This document shows positions 51,525 to 60,306 of a DNA stretch of 64,000 bases, one piece after another (within the stretch, counting starts at the first letter, position 1; each line of letters starts with the position of its first letter). This DNA is from Lysobacter sp. BMK333-48F3. GTDB taxonomy: Bacteria; Pseudomonadota; Gammaproteobacteria; Xanthomonadales; Xanthomonadaceae. A model generated the notes under the pieces. The model searched no databases. It saw only the letters and a list, made by a program, of their open reading frames with translations, and had not been told where the DNA came from. The stretch spans positions 992,001 through 1,056,000 of the forward strand of contig NZ_JAIHOO010000001.1 in the NCBI RefSeq assembly GCF_019733395.1, in the 5' to 3' direction. The position numbers were made by a program, and so were the translations under genes.

Positions 51525-52481
51525 ATGCCCACCGCCGCCAGCCGTCCCGCTGCTGCCCCGCCCAGCGCGATCCCGGAGAGCGAACGCCAACGCGCGCTCG
51601 ACCGGTTGCGCATCGTCGACAGCCTGCCCGAGCCGGTCTACGACGATCTGGTCAAACTCGCCGCCACCGTCTGCGACACGCCGATCGCGCTGGTCTCGCT
51701 GATCGATCGCGACCGGCAGTGGTTCAAGGCCCGGGTCGGCCTGGACGACCGCGAGACCGCGCGCAGCGTCGCAGTCTGCGATCACGCGATCCGCAGTCCG
51801 GGCGCGCTGCTGGAAGTGCCGGACCTGGCGCGCGACCCGCGCTTCGCCGACCTGCCGGTGGTGGAGAACGAGATCGCCCGCTTCTACGCCGGCGCGCCGC
51901 TGGTCACCGACGAGGGCGTGGCGATCGGCACCGTATGCGTGCTCGACAACGAACCGCGCGAACTCGAGCCGCGCCAGCGCCAGGCCTTGGAATCGCTGTC
52001 GCGGATCGCGATGGAACTGATCGACGCGCATGCCCGCGAGCACCAGGCCGAAGTCGGCGCGCTGCTGGCCAAACCGGCCGCGGCCGAGCCGCCGGCGGCC
52101 GCCGCTGCCGCCGAACCCTATACGGTGGCGATCCTGGAACTGCAGAACTACGCCGGCACCGTCGAGCGGCTGGGCGAGCGCGCGACCGAGAAAGCGATGG
52201 AAACCCTGGGCCTGTCCCTGGAGCACTGCCTGCGCCCCGAACTCGGCGATCACATCGACCGGGTCACCTCCAGCCCCGAATTCGTCGCCACCCTGAGCGG
52301 CGGCGACGTCGAAGCGCGGATCGAAGCCTTGCGCGGCACCGTCGAACGCCATCGCGGCAACGGCCTGACGGTGCTGCTCGGCAGCGCCGCGGCTAGCAGC
52401 GCCGAGGAAGCGCCCAGCGCGGTGTTCCTGCGCGCGGACGCGGCCCTGAGCCGGGAGAAGAACCGGCTCAAGGCCGCCTGA
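51525..52481 (+). CDS. GAF domain protein with degenerate GGDEF domain
   Basis: A 318-residue cytoplasmic protein. Residues 25-170 form a GAF domain (CDTPIALVSLIDRDRQWFKA, CDHAIRSPGALLEVPDLARD, IGTVCVLDNEPREL). After an Ala/Pro linker, residues 199-313 have the GGDEF fold pattern (VAILELQNYAGTVERLGERA, closing ADAALSREKN). The signature loop reads SSPEFVATL, so no GGDEF motif and no I-site remain. It is thus probably a c-di-GMP-synthase-dead receptor or allosteric partner. The ATG at 51525 is preferred. Confidence 0.8.
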   Translation: MPTAASRPAAAPPSAIPESERQRALDRLRIVDSLPEPVYDDLVKLAATVCDTPIALVSLIDRDRQWFKARVGLDDRETARSVAVCDHAIRSPGALLEVPDLARDPRFADLPVVENEIARFYAGAPLVTDEGVAIGTVCVLDNEPRELEPRQRQALESLSRIAMELIDAHAREHQAEVGALLAKPAAAEPPAAAAAAEPYTVAILELQNYAGTVERLGERATEKAMETLGLSLEHCLRPELGDHIDRVTSSPEFVATLSGGDVEARIEALRGTVERHRGNGLTVLLGSAAASSAEEAPSAVFLRADAALSREKNRLKAA

Positions 52482-52490
52482 GCGGCGCGG

Positions 52491-53471
52491 CTACAGCGGC
52501 GGCAGTTCGTCGCAATCCGGCTCTTCCGCCGCGACCGCGGCCGGCGCCGGTTGCGGCGCGCGCACCGGCGCGCTCAGGCCAGGAGTCGGCGCGCACGCCA
52601 GCAGCGGCGGCGCCAGCGCCGTACCGCTCCATGCCGAGGCATCGCGCGTCGCCGCCGTCGAGGCCGCACTGAGATCGCGCATGAAGTCGACGGTCTCGGC
52701 GACCCAGGCGCGATTGCTGCCTACGGTCTGCGAACACTGCACCGGGCTCCAGACGACGAAGCCGCCGGCCTTGACGCCGAGTTGGTCGAGCTGGCGGCGC
52801 CAGCGATCGGCCGGCAGATAGGCCGGGTTCGGATTCTGGCCGCAGGTCGCTTCGTACTGCGGTCGGATGTACGGAATCAACGGCTTGCTCGAATCGACGT
52901 TGCGCGCCGAAGCGACCCGGTTGTCGAGCCGGCGCTCCCAGGTCGCCTGGTCCAGGGTGGTCGCGGTGTACAGGTGCGGAAAGAAACCGTCCTGGTACTG
53001 GGCCAGATCGCGCGCGCAGTCCAGGTACTGATCGGTGTTCGGGCCGAGCAGGTCGTAGGCGCCGATCATCCGACCCGGCGCGGCCTCGCGCGCCCACAGG
53101 AACAACTGGCGCCAGATCCGGTAGCGCAGGTGGGCCTTGGCCGGGTCGACGTTCTTGATCCAGATGTTCTCGAAATCGAGCACGATCGGGCCGGGGTGCT
53201 TGTCCGCGGCCGCCGCCACGGCGGCCTTGAACGCGGCCTGGCGCGGCAGCTTGTCGATTACGGTGCAATCGGCCCATTCCTGCGCCTGGTAGACGATGTT
53301 CGATTTGATCAGGCCGGCCTCGCCGACCAGGTCGACGTCCTGGTAGCGGCTGTTGTCGTAAGCATGGAAGACGCGGCCGAGCGTGCCGGTCTGCGCCTGC
53401 GCGCCGTTGAGGCCGCAGGCGGCCAATGCCAGCGCGAGCGCGCCGGTCCTTCGCAATCCAGAGAGGGGCAT
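52491..53471 (-). CDS. Secreted protein, barrel-enzyme-like, unknown
   Basis: A 326-residue exported protein. The signal peptide is LRRTGALALALAACGLNGAQA (about residues 5-26). The mature part has a strand/helix rhythm with PGPIVLDFENIWIKNVDPA, RMIGAYDLLGPNTDQYLDC, DGFFPHLYTATTLDQ and SKPLIPYIRPQYE. These recall the conserved strands of (beta/alpha)8 glycoside hydrolases, with a Glu near strand 4. The C-terminus (from about 275) is a Pro/Ala-rich tail. The family is not identified. It follows the XVIPCD effector by 188 bases on the same strand. Confidence 0.65.
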   Translation of the reverse strand: MPLSGLRRTGALALALAACGLNGAQAQTGTLGRVFHAYDNSRYQDVDLVGEAGLIKSNIVYQAQEWADCTVIDKLPRQAAFKAAVAAAADKHPGPIVLDFENIWIKNVDPAKAHLRYRIWRQLFLWAREAAPGRMIGAYDLLGPNTDQYLDCARDLAQYQDGFFPHLYTATTLDQATWERRLDNRVASARNVDSSKPLIPYIRPQYEATCGQNPNPAYLPADRWRRQLDQLGVKAGGFVVWSPVQCSQTVGSNRAWVAETVDFMRDLSAASTAATRDASAWSGTALAPPLLACAPTPGLSAPVRAPQPAPAAVAAEEPDCDELPPL

Positions 53472-53659
53472 GTCGCGGGGTCCTTGCGATATCGGCCGCG
53501 CGCCGGGCATGGCGCGCAGCCAGGGGGAGCCCGGATTCTAGCCAGCGCCACCGTTCGCTACGATGTCGCGAAGACGACCGCGCGCACCGTTTCGAGCATT
53601 CGTTCGCGCGCATGCGCCGTGCGCGGCCATCCGGCCACGCACGGCACGACCATCGGCGC

Positions 53660-55111
53660 TTACTGCATCATCGTGCGCGCGTTGTTCTGGTGTTGCTGCT
53701 GCGCATTGTGGACCGGGTTCTGCTGCTGCGGCAGCTCTTCCAGCTTGAACGTGCTGATCCCGACGGACTGGCTCATCGCTTCCTGCTTGGCCACGGGCGC
53801 TAGGCCCAGCGGATGCTGCTGCGAGCCATGCACCGCGAACAGGGTCTGGCCGTCGATGCTCTGCGCCACCGAGTCGATCGCGCCCAAGTTCCCCTGCCGC
53901 GCCGCGACCACCAGCGCGCCGGCCGCGTTCTGGCGTTGCTCGCCGCTCATGTTGCGGCCGAAGTCGGTCTGGCCGAGCTTGTCCAGGACATCGTCGTACT
54001 GCGCTTTAAGCGGATGGCCGTCCTCGTTCAGCCACGGCATCGGCTGATAGGTCCGTCCCAGGTCGCGGGCCTGCTGGGCCAGGTCCTGCGGCAAGTCCTC
54101 GTCCATCGCGTCCGGATCGAGGAAGCCATCGAACTCGCCCGGGATCTCCGCTTCCTCGAAGTCGCGGTACTCGTTGTGGATGTCGACTTCGAATTCGTGC
54201 GAGCTGTTGGTGCTGCGGCTTACCAGGCGCAGATTGGACACGTCGTTGTAGGCGTCCAGGGCGTCGGCCTTGCTGAGCGAACCGTTGGGCGCGTGCTTGA
54301 GCATCTCCTGCGACAGCAGCTCGAACGGCACATGATGGTCGATGTCCAGCGCATCGCGGGTGCACAGCTGGCCCGAGGCGGCGCAGCGGAACAAGGGCAC
54401 CGTTTGCACGTCGCCGGCCTGGTTGGTCAGGTTCACGCTGCCGGCGTAGGAACGGCCCAGCTCGGCCTCGAACCACTGGCCGAGCACCTTGCTGTCGAAG
54501 CTCAGTCCCTTGCGGCCGTCGTCCGGCGACCAGGACTGGCCCAGGGTGGTCTGGGTGCGCCGGGCCTGATCGCGGTCGGGATCGAAGCCGGGGCGGTCGG
54601 CGTCGGGATCGAAACCGAAACGCCGGTCGACCCAGGTCTTCCACTCCTCCGAATCGGCGCCGTAGTGGCTGAGCACATGGTCGGCGCTGTCGCGGGCGCG
54701 GTTGATCACCGACGGCAGCATGCGCAGATTGTCGACGTCGTTGTAGGCCATGTGCGCTTCGGCATGGCTGGCCACGCCGAGCTTGTCGAAATGATCGCGC
54801 CACTGGCTGATGTGGTCGATGTCCAGCGCATCGGTGCTGTGCCAGCTGTTGCTGTCGGCATGATGGTAGAGCAGCACGCTGCCGATATTGGGCAGCGTGG
54901 CCTGCTGCGGCTGCATGTGCTGCAGCGCCCAGTCGTTGCGCATGTACTCCACGGTCGAGTCGTAGAAGCCGATGCTCGAACGCGTGTCGGCCGCAGTCCA
55001 CGGTTTGACCTGCAGACCGTGGCCGTGCTGGGTCGGCGCCAGGTCGTCCCAGCTGACCAGACGCACCTGCTCGCCGCTGCTCAGGGTCTTGCTCTCGAAT
55101 TGGTATCCCAT
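53660..55111 (-). CDS. XVIPCD-type T4SS effector with duplicated HNH-like unit
   Basis: A 483-residue protein. Two copies of an HNH-like element are seen: DALDIDHISQW (residues 94-104) with AYNDVDNLRMLPSVINRA (122-139), and DALDIDHHVPF (253-263) with AYNDVSNLRLVSRSTNSS (287-304). The DxDH and NLR-x(4-5)-N pattern resembles the GmrSD C-terminal/DUF1524 HNH fold. Residues 375-483 read as an XVIPCD, the Xanthomonadaceae T4SS delivery domain: LGQTDFGRNMSGEQRQNAAG, TLFAVHGSQQHPLGLAPVA and the Gln-rich tail. It would be injected into rival bacteria and cut nucleic acid. No obvious cytoplasmic immunity gene is adjacent. Confidence 0.8.
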   Translation of the reverse strand: MGYQFESKTLSSGEQVRLVSWDDLAPTQHGHGLQVKPWTAADTRSSIGFYDSTVEYMRNDWALQHMQPQQATLPNIGSVLLYHHADSNSWHSTDALDIDHISQWRDHFDKLGVASHAEAHMAYNDVDNLRMLPSVINRARDSADHVLSHYGADSEEWKTWVDRRFGFDPDADRPGFDPDRDQARRTQTTLGQSWSPDDGRKGLSFDSKVLGQWFEAELGRSYAGSVNLTNQAGDVQTVPLFRCAASGQLCTRDALDIDHHVPFELLSQEMLKHAPNGSLSKADALDAYNDVSNLRLVSRSTNSSHEFEVDIHNEYRDFEEAEIPGEFDGFLDPDAMDEDLPQDLAQQARDLGRTYQPMPWLNEDGHPLKAQYDDVLDKLGQTDFGRNMSGEQRQNAAGALVVAARQGNLGAIDSVAQSIDGQTLFAVHGSQQHPLGLAPVAKQEAMSQSVGISTFKLEELPQQQNPVHNAQQQHQNNARTMMQ

Positions 55112-55279
55112 GGCGTCGCTCCTGGTTGGCCGGCCGTTTTACGTTCGCCTTTACGCGAAATCCGCACCGCGCCGGCCATCTGTGGCCACCGCCGCGGGCG
55201 CGGCCAGGGAGACGACGCAGCGAGCCTATCCAGGCCGCAAACCCCGCCGCCAACGGGTCGACGCTCTACCGCGACTGGA

Positions 55280-56329
55280 TCAGCGGACCTTGGGCTTCGA
55301 TGCCGGGGGCTTCGATGCCGGCGGGTCCTGCGCGCGCAGCAGTTCGCGCACCGCGTCGGCCACGGCTTGCGGCCGGTCCAGCGGCACCTCGTGGGAGCTG
55401 CCAGGCAGGTCCACCCGCCGACTGGCGCTGGACGCTGCGAGGATGCGCTGGTGGGTTTGAGTGCGCGCCTGCTGCAATACCGCGCGCGCCTCCTCCGGAA
55501 CGCCCGCATAAGCGGCGTCGGCGACCAGCATCCGCAACGGAATCGCGCCGTAGCTTTCGTCGGCCGGTACCGGCGCGGCGAACAGGCTGCGGTTGGACTC
55601 CAGCTCCGAGCGCAGGCTGCGCCAGTATCCGGGCTTGAGTTTACTGCTGCGAACGGCCTCGGCCACCGCCTCGCCCATCCACGGCGGCGGCGCGCGCAGG
55701 CAGCTCTGCGTCGCCGGTTCGGGCGTGTCCAGGCGGCCGGCCTGGGCCGCGCTTTCGCACGCCGTCAGCAGCGCATCGCGGCGTGCGCTCATCGCCGCAT
55801 CCTGTTGTCGCCATTGCGCCGGCATCGCCGGCTCGGCGCCCTGCTCCGGCGGGTCGAGCAGGACCAGTCCGGCGACGCGCTGCGGATGCGTCTGCGCGTA
55901 GCGGCGGACGATATTGCTGCCCAGCGAATGCCCGACCAGCACGACCGGCGCGCGGCCGGCGGCGGCGCGCACTACCTGATGCAGGTCGGCGACGTCGGCA
56001 GCCAGATCGCGCGGCATCGGCCCCTCGTTGCTGAAGCCGTAGCCGGCACGGTCGTAGGCGCAGACCCGCGCCGCGTCCTGCAGCAAGGGCACGACCCGGT
56101 ACCAGGTGGTGGAATCGGCGTTGCCGCCCGCTTCCAGCACCACCACCTGCGGCCCGCGGCCGAAGCAACGCAGGTTCAGGCGTCGGCCGGGCAGATCGAT
56201 CGGGCGGCCCGGCTCGGCGTAATCCTCGGGGATTGGCGTTGGCGTCGGCGCGATCGCCGCGGACTCGGCGGAGACGGGCGTGCAGACGAACAGCGACATC
56301 AGCAGTACGGCCAAAGGCGACGGCTTCAA
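55280..56329 (-). CDS. Secreted alpha/beta hydrolase
   Basis: A 349-residue exported hydrolase. The signal peptide is PLAVLLMSLFVCTPVSAES (about residues 4-22). The catalytic domain shows VVVLEAGGNADSTTWYRVV (oxyanion loop), VCAYDRAGYGFSNEGPMPRD and VVLVGHSLGSNIVRRYA (nucleophile Ser at about 144). The final SSHEVPLDRPQAVADAV gives the His. Substrate not determined. No gene shares its transcript visibly. Confidence 0.82.
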   Translation of the reverse strand: MKPSPLAVLLMSLFVCTPVSAESAAIAPTPTPIPEDYAEPGRPIDLPGRRLNLRCFGRGPQVVVLEAGGNADSTTWYRVVPLLQDAARVCAYDRAGYGFSNEGPMPRDLAADVADLHQVVRAAAGRAPVVLVGHSLGSNIVRRYAQTHPQRVAGLVLLDPPEQGAEPAMPAQWRQQDAAMSARRDALLTACESAAQAGRLDTPEPATQSCLRAPPPWMGEAVAEAVRSSKLKPGYWRSLRSELESNRSLFAAPVPADESYGAIPLRMLVADAAYAGVPEEARAVLQQARTQTHQRILAASSASRRVDLPGSSHEVPLDRPQAVADAVRELLRAQDPPASKPPASKPKVR

Positions 56330-56561
56330 GGGCGTTCTCCTGGGTGGGCGATGGGCCCGCGCGGTCGCTGCGAGGCGCGGCGCGCGGACGACCGCGCGAG
56401 CTTAGCAAGCGGCTCATGCAGCGCGTCCGCGTCGGCGCCATCGTCGTTCATCCGCCGGCAGGCGATGCGCAGCCGCGCGATATCCGCGGGCCGCGACACC
56501 GGTTCGCCGGCGTATCATCGGAGCCAACGCCCCGCACAGCCCCGGGTCGCCGCCATCCCGC

Positions 56562-57374
56562 ATGCCCGACATCGCCGTAGACGAACTTCGCATCGACACC
56601 GACCGCGGTCGGCTCTACGCCAAGCGCTGGAATCCCGCGCGCGGCCACGACGACGCTCCGATCGTGCTGTTCCACGACTCGCTGGGCTGCGTGCAGCTGT
56701 GGCGCGACTGGCCCGAACGCCTGGCCGCGGCCAGCGGGCGCGAGGTGATCGCCTACGACCGGCTGGGCTTCGGCCGCTCCGATCCGCATCCCGGCCGGCT
56801 CGCGGCCGACTTCGTCCACGACGAAGCCGAGCGCGATTTCCGCCGCGTGTGCGACGCCTTGGCGCTGTGCGAGTTCGTCGCCTTCGGCCACAGCGTCGGC
56901 GGCGGCATGGCGATCGCCTGCGCCGCGAGGTGGCCGCAGCAGTGCCGCGCGCTGATCACCGTCTCGGCGCAGGCTTTCGTCGAGGACCGCACCCTGGACG
57001 GCATCCGCGCCGCGCGCGAGGCGTTCGCCCGGCCCGGCGAACTCGAGCGGCTGCGCAAATACCACGGCGACCAGGCCGCCTGGGTGCTCGGCGCCTGGAT
57101 CGATACCTGGCTGGCGCCGGACTTCGCCGACTGGAACCTGGACGAGGCCTTGCACCGAGTGGTCTGCCCGACCCTGGCGGTGCACGGCGACCAGGACGAA
57201 TACGGCTCGCCCGCGCAACCGCAACGCATCGCCGCCCAGGTGCGCGGCCCGTCGACGCTCATGCTGCTGCCCGGCATCGGCCACGTGCCGCAGCGCGAGC
57301 GGCCGGAACTGGCCGACGACATCGCGCGCTGGCCGGGACTGGACCGAGGGCTGCGGAACGAGACCCCGAACTGA
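56562..57374 (+). CDS. Alpha/beta hydrolase
   Basis: A 270-residue cytoplasmic hydrolase. Motifs are VLFHDSLGCVQLWRDWPERL, AYDRLGFGRSDPHPG and FVAFGHSVGGGMAIACAARW (nucleophile Ser at about 109). HGDQDEYGSP (acid) and GIGHVPQRERPE (His) complete the triad. The call is to a broad family; the substrate is unknown. It is divergent from the secreted hydrolase and converges on the gene at 57442. Confidence 0.82.
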   Translation: MPDIAVDELRIDTDRGRLYAKRWNPARGHDDAPIVLFHDSLGCVQLWRDWPERLAAASGREVIAYDRLGFGRSDPHPGRLAADFVHDEAERDFRRVCDALALCEFVAFGHSVGGGMAIACAARWPQQCRALITVSAQAFVEDRTLDGIRAAREAFARPGELERLRKYHGDQAAWVLGAWIDTWLAPDFADWNLDEALHRVVCPTLAVHGDQDEYGSPAQPQRIAAQVRGPSTLMLLPGIGHVPQRERPELADDIARWPGLDRGLRNETPN

Positions 57375-57441
57375 GGCATTCGGGATGGAAACGGCAGACG
57401 AAGCCCCGGGCGCGGCGGCCCGGCGCTTCGTCCCGATCCGC

Positions 57442-57957
57442 TCAGCCTTCGTACTTGCGATCGCCCTTGTACCAATCGCCGTCCGGGCGGCGATACCAGT
57501 CCGGCGACTGCGCCGGTCCGAGCGCGCCCGGACCGCTGCGGCTCTCGTCGATATAGGTGATCTTGTCGATCGGCACCCACACGTCGTGGTTGTAGGTGGT
57601 GCTGTACAAGGTCAGGCTGCCGGCGGCGAAATCCACGCTCTTGAGCTTGCCCTGCTTGGCGGTCTGGCAGATCGCGCCCGGGAACTGGCCCCAGATCATC
57701 AGGTACTCGCCGATCGGAATGCGCTTGATCTGGCCCTCGATGGTCTCCGGCTCGCTCTCGCCGTTGTCCACCTGCACGCCCTCGACCTGATCGAGCAGCA
57801 GCTTGAACGGTTCGCCGGATTCGACCATCAACACGTCCACCTGTTCGGCGGGAACATCCACGCTCTCGATGTAGGCGTCCAGGATCCGGCCGTCCTTCAG
57901 CCAGAAGATCGCGTAATCACCCGGCTTCATCGCTTCCAGCACTTGTTGTTCGCTCAT
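57442..57957 (-). CDS. Protein of unknown function
   Basis: A 171-residue soluble protein starting MSEQQVLEAMKPGDYAIFWL. It is rich in acidic residues and tryptophan/tyrosine (EYLMIWGQFPGAICQTAKQG, SPDWYRRPDGDWYKGD at the end). Predicted mostly beta, no signal peptide. GGAGCAG lies before the ATG. Family not recognised. Its position near small acidic genes and an effector could fit an immunity protein, but nothing specific supports this. Confidence 0.6.
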   Translation of the reverse strand: MSEQQVLEAMKPGDYAIFWLKDGRILDAYIESVDVPAEQVDVLMVESGEPFKLLLDQVEGVQVDNGESEPETIEGQIKRIPIGEYLMIWGQFPGAICQTAKQGKLKSVDFAAGSLTLYSTTYNHDVWVPIDKITYIDESRSGPGALGPAQSPDWYRRPDGDWYKGDRKYEG

Positions 57958-58145
57958 GGTCTGCTCCCGGTCGTCGCGACATCGCGGCAAGCGGATGCTA
58001 CGTCCGCTCCCGCGTGAAACGGTGTGCGCGCAGGCACGGCGGATCGCAGCGGCGATCACGAATCCAGGACGATTTTCGCGTTAGCCGATAAGCGGCACGA
58101 TTCGGTTCTGTGATCGGCCGCCGGCCCGGCGCAGTCGCGGCCAAC

Positions 58146-58172
58146 AAAAAAGCGGCCGGTCGAACCGGCCGC
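58146..58172 (-). terminator. Rho-independent terminator
   Basis: A 9-bp GCGGCCGGT stem with a 3-nt loop is followed on the minus strand by six T. It lies about 30 bases past the stop of the 67-residue acidic protein. Confidence 0.8.
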
Positions 58173-58203
58173 CTTCATGACGGACTCCGAGCGCTACGGC
58201 GGC

Positions 58204-58407
58204 TCAGTCGTCCTCGCCCTCTTCTTCCTCTTCCTCGTCTTCGTCCTCGTACGGCAGGCCCATCACGTACTGGATCCACGGCTCGCCGCCCGGACGCTGG
58301 CCGGTGCCGATCGCGAGGATGACCCAACCGTCCTGCAGGCGTTGATTGACGTCCGCCACCTGGTCGACCTGCACTACTTCTCCGATCGTCTCGAACTCCA
58401 CGCGCAT
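58204..58407 (-). CDS. Small acidic protein of unknown function
   Basis: A 67-residue protein (MRVEFETIGEVVQVDQVADV at the start) with a beta-rich core containing GWVILAIGTGQRPGGEPWIQ and a C-terminal run of Asp and Glu from about residue 53. No signal peptide. A terminator directly after it supports it as a real gene. Family not recognised. Confidence 0.6.
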   Translation of the reverse strand: MRVEFETIGEVVQVDQVADVNQRLQDGWVILAIGTGQRPGGEPWIQYVMGLPYEDEDEEEEEEGEDD

Positions 58408-58472
58408 CGCTCCGGTGTGTGAAAGGGCGCCAGGATACGACACCGCGCCGCCGCCGATAAGCCAGCCGCCGA

Positions 58473-59318
58473 TCAGTCCAGGTAGGCCGGCAGCACCGGC
58501 AGCTTCGCGAAGTCCTCGGTCGAGTGCTGGATCACCAGCCGGGCGCGGTGGTGGCGAATCAGGCCTTCGACGCGCTCGATCGAGGCCAGGGTATCGCTGC
58601 GGCTGACGTTGAACACCGGCATGCGGCGATGCTTGCGGTTCTCGTGCGAATGGAAGAGATCGCCCGACAGCACCACCGCGCCGCTGCGCGGCAGCTTGAC
58701 CAGCAGCACCTGGTGGCCCGGCGAATGCCCGGGCGCCTTGAAGATCCGCACCGAGCCGTCGCCGAACACGTCGTGATCGCCGTCGATCAGCACGGTCTTG
58801 GCCTCCTGCCGGGCCTGGATCAGCTTGAGGTTGGTGCGCGCCGGCGCCGGCGTGGCGCTGAGCCATTCCAGTTCCTTGCGATTGACGATCCAGGTCGCGT
58901 TCTGCAGCCGGTTGGCGTTGCCGAGGTGGTCGCCGTGGCCGTGCGAGAACGCGAAATAGTCGATGTCGTCGAAGCTCAGGCCCAGTTGCTGCAGCTGCGA
59001 GGCCGCGGTCTTGGAGACGACGGCGCGGAACAGCGGCAGGCGCACGCCCTCGGGCGAGCCGGCGTGCTGGTCGCCGAGGCCGGCATCCCACAGCAGGTCG
59101 CCCTGGGGATGGCGGATCAGGAAGCACGACGCCATCAGCGTGCCCGGATGGCCTTCGTATTCGCCGGTGTCGGCGAACGGGGCCAGGTCGTCGAACTGAG
59201 CGCGGCCGCAATCGATCGCGTACAGGCGCAACTGTTGCGCCGCTTCGGCCGCCGGCGCCGACGAAAATGCGCCGCACAGGGCGAGCGCGAGCGAAAACCG
59301 CTTCAACCAAGAAGTCAT
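58473..59318 (-). CDS. Secreted metallo-beta-lactamase-fold lactonase-like enzyme
   Basis: A 281-residue exported protein. The signal peptide is about residues 1-27 (RFSLALALCGAFSSAPAAEA). The zinc motif SHGHGDH (H126, H128, D130, H131) is followed by GHSPGH, the bridging LSGDLFH and the closing QHS. This pattern is that of N-acyl-homoserine-lactone lactonases (AiiA/AttM family), and residues WDAGLGDQH near the start fit. It may open acyl-homoserine lactones or other lactones in the periplasm. It lies 45 bases after a TetR gene, probably co-transcribed. Confidence 0.8.
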   Translation of the reverse strand: MTSWLKRFSLALALCGAFSSAPAAEAAQQLRLYAIDCGRAQFDDLAPFADTGEYEGHPGTLMASCFLIRHPQGDLLWDAGLGDQHAGSPEGVRLPLFRAVVSKTAASQLQQLGLSFDDIDYFAFSHGHGDHLGNANRLQNATWIVNRKELEWLSATPAPARTNLKLIQARQEAKTVLIDGDHDVFGDGSVRIFKAPGHSPGHQVLLVKLPRSGAVVLSGDLFHSHENRKHRRMPVFNVSRSDTLASIERVEGLIRHHRARLVIQHSTEDFAKLPVLPAYLD

Positions 59319-59363
59319 GGCTTAGTCCTGAAAGATTTGAGGAGGGGGAGAATCGAAGGGGCG

Positions 59364-59987
59364 TCAGGCGCCGCCGGGCTGCGCCGGCTTGCGGCGACGG
59401 CGGACGACAGGCTGGGCTTGCTGCAACAACATCGCGGCGATCGCCTGCGCCGAGGCCGCGGGCGCGGCCGAACCGGTGCGCAGCGCGGTGACGATGGCGC
59501 CGTCGACCAATAACATCCATTGCTCCGCCAGCAGCGGCGCCCGGTCGACGCCGGCCTCGGCCAGCAGGCCGCGCAGATACTCGGTGACGCGCCGCTTGTG
59601 ATCGTCGGCGATGAAGTGTCCGGCGTGGCTGCGGTCGGCCAGTTCGACCATCGAATTGATGAACAGGCAGCCGCGGAAATCGTCCCGGCCGAATCGCTCG
59701 GCCAGAGCATCGAACACCGCCAGCGGCCGGTCCTGCGGCCGCTCGCACAGGCGCTCCACCGCCTGCGCCAGCCAGCGCCGCCAGTCCTCGCCGCGCTGGG
59801 TCAGGATCGCCGCGACCAGGTCGCTCTTGGACGGGAAGTGCTTGTAGAAGCTGGCCTTGGCCACGCCGGAACGAGCGATGATCAGGTCCACCCCGACCGA
59901 GTGGATGCCCTGGGCGTAGAACAGCGCCGAGGCAGCCCGGAGGATGCGTTCGCGCGGGGAGTCGGCGGGGGCTGGGGCGGCGGGCAT
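59364..59987 (-). CDS. TetR-family transcriptional regulator
   Basis: A 207-residue regulator. The helix-turn-helix is RILRAASALFYAQGIHSVGV, then GVAKASFYKHFPSKSDLVAA. The ligand domain from about 80 contains RGCLFINSMVELADRSHAGH, seen in TetR_C members of the AcrR group. A palindrome lies 14 bases before the ATG, so autoregulation is likely. It precedes a lactonase-like gene. Confidence 0.88.
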   Translation of the reverse strand: MPAAPAPADSPRERILRAASALFYAQGIHSVGVDLIIARSGVAKASFYKHFPSKSDLVAAILTQRGEDWRRWLAQAVERLCERPQDRPLAVFDALAERFGRDDFRGCLFINSMVELADRSHAGHFIADDHKRRVTEYLRGLLAEAGVDRAPLLAEQWMLLVDGAIVTALRTGSAAPAASAQAIAAMLLQQAQPVVRRRRKPAQPGGA

Positions 59988-60000
59988 GGACGCAGTGTAC

Positions 60001-60014
60001 AGACAGGTCTGTCT
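60001..60014. promoter_or_regulatory. AGACAG-N2-CTGTCT palindrome, candidate TetR operator
   Basis: Six-base arms around GT, within a longer partly symmetrical GTACAGACAGGTCTGTCTAC block, lie 14 bases upstream of the TetR start. The position fits repression of the TetR-lactonase unit. Confidence 0.6.
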
Positions 60015-60306
60015 ACGTCAAGTGCAGGAAGAAGCGAGGATGGGGGCGCCCGCAACACGCGCCCTTCCGGATCGCTCGCGCCAGCGAACCCGCCGTTCCT
60101 ATCGGGCCTGGACCGCGGCAGCGGCCGCGTCGTCCTGGCGCAGCGCGGCGTCCGTCGCCGCGCTGGCAAACCTGGGCCCGCATCCCAGCGTACCGGGCCC
60201 GTGGCCGCACCAAGGTGCGCGAGCGCCGCCGCAGCGACGCTCGTTTGCGCGCGTCCGCCGTTGCAACGGTGCGGACCGCGATACCCGATGGCTGCGCCGG
60301 CGAGGC

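Noticed and set aside
53813..57556. A very long plus-strand open frame of more than 1,200 codons.
   Set aside because: It runs across several well-supported genes on both strands (XVIPCD effector, two hydrolases) and its translation has no recognisable domain; it is a shadow of GC-rich codons.
57442..57957. Immunity protein for the XVIPCD nuclease effector.
   Set aside because: It is not adjacent to the effector, lies beyond two hydrolase genes, and shows no feature linking it to nuclease inhibition.
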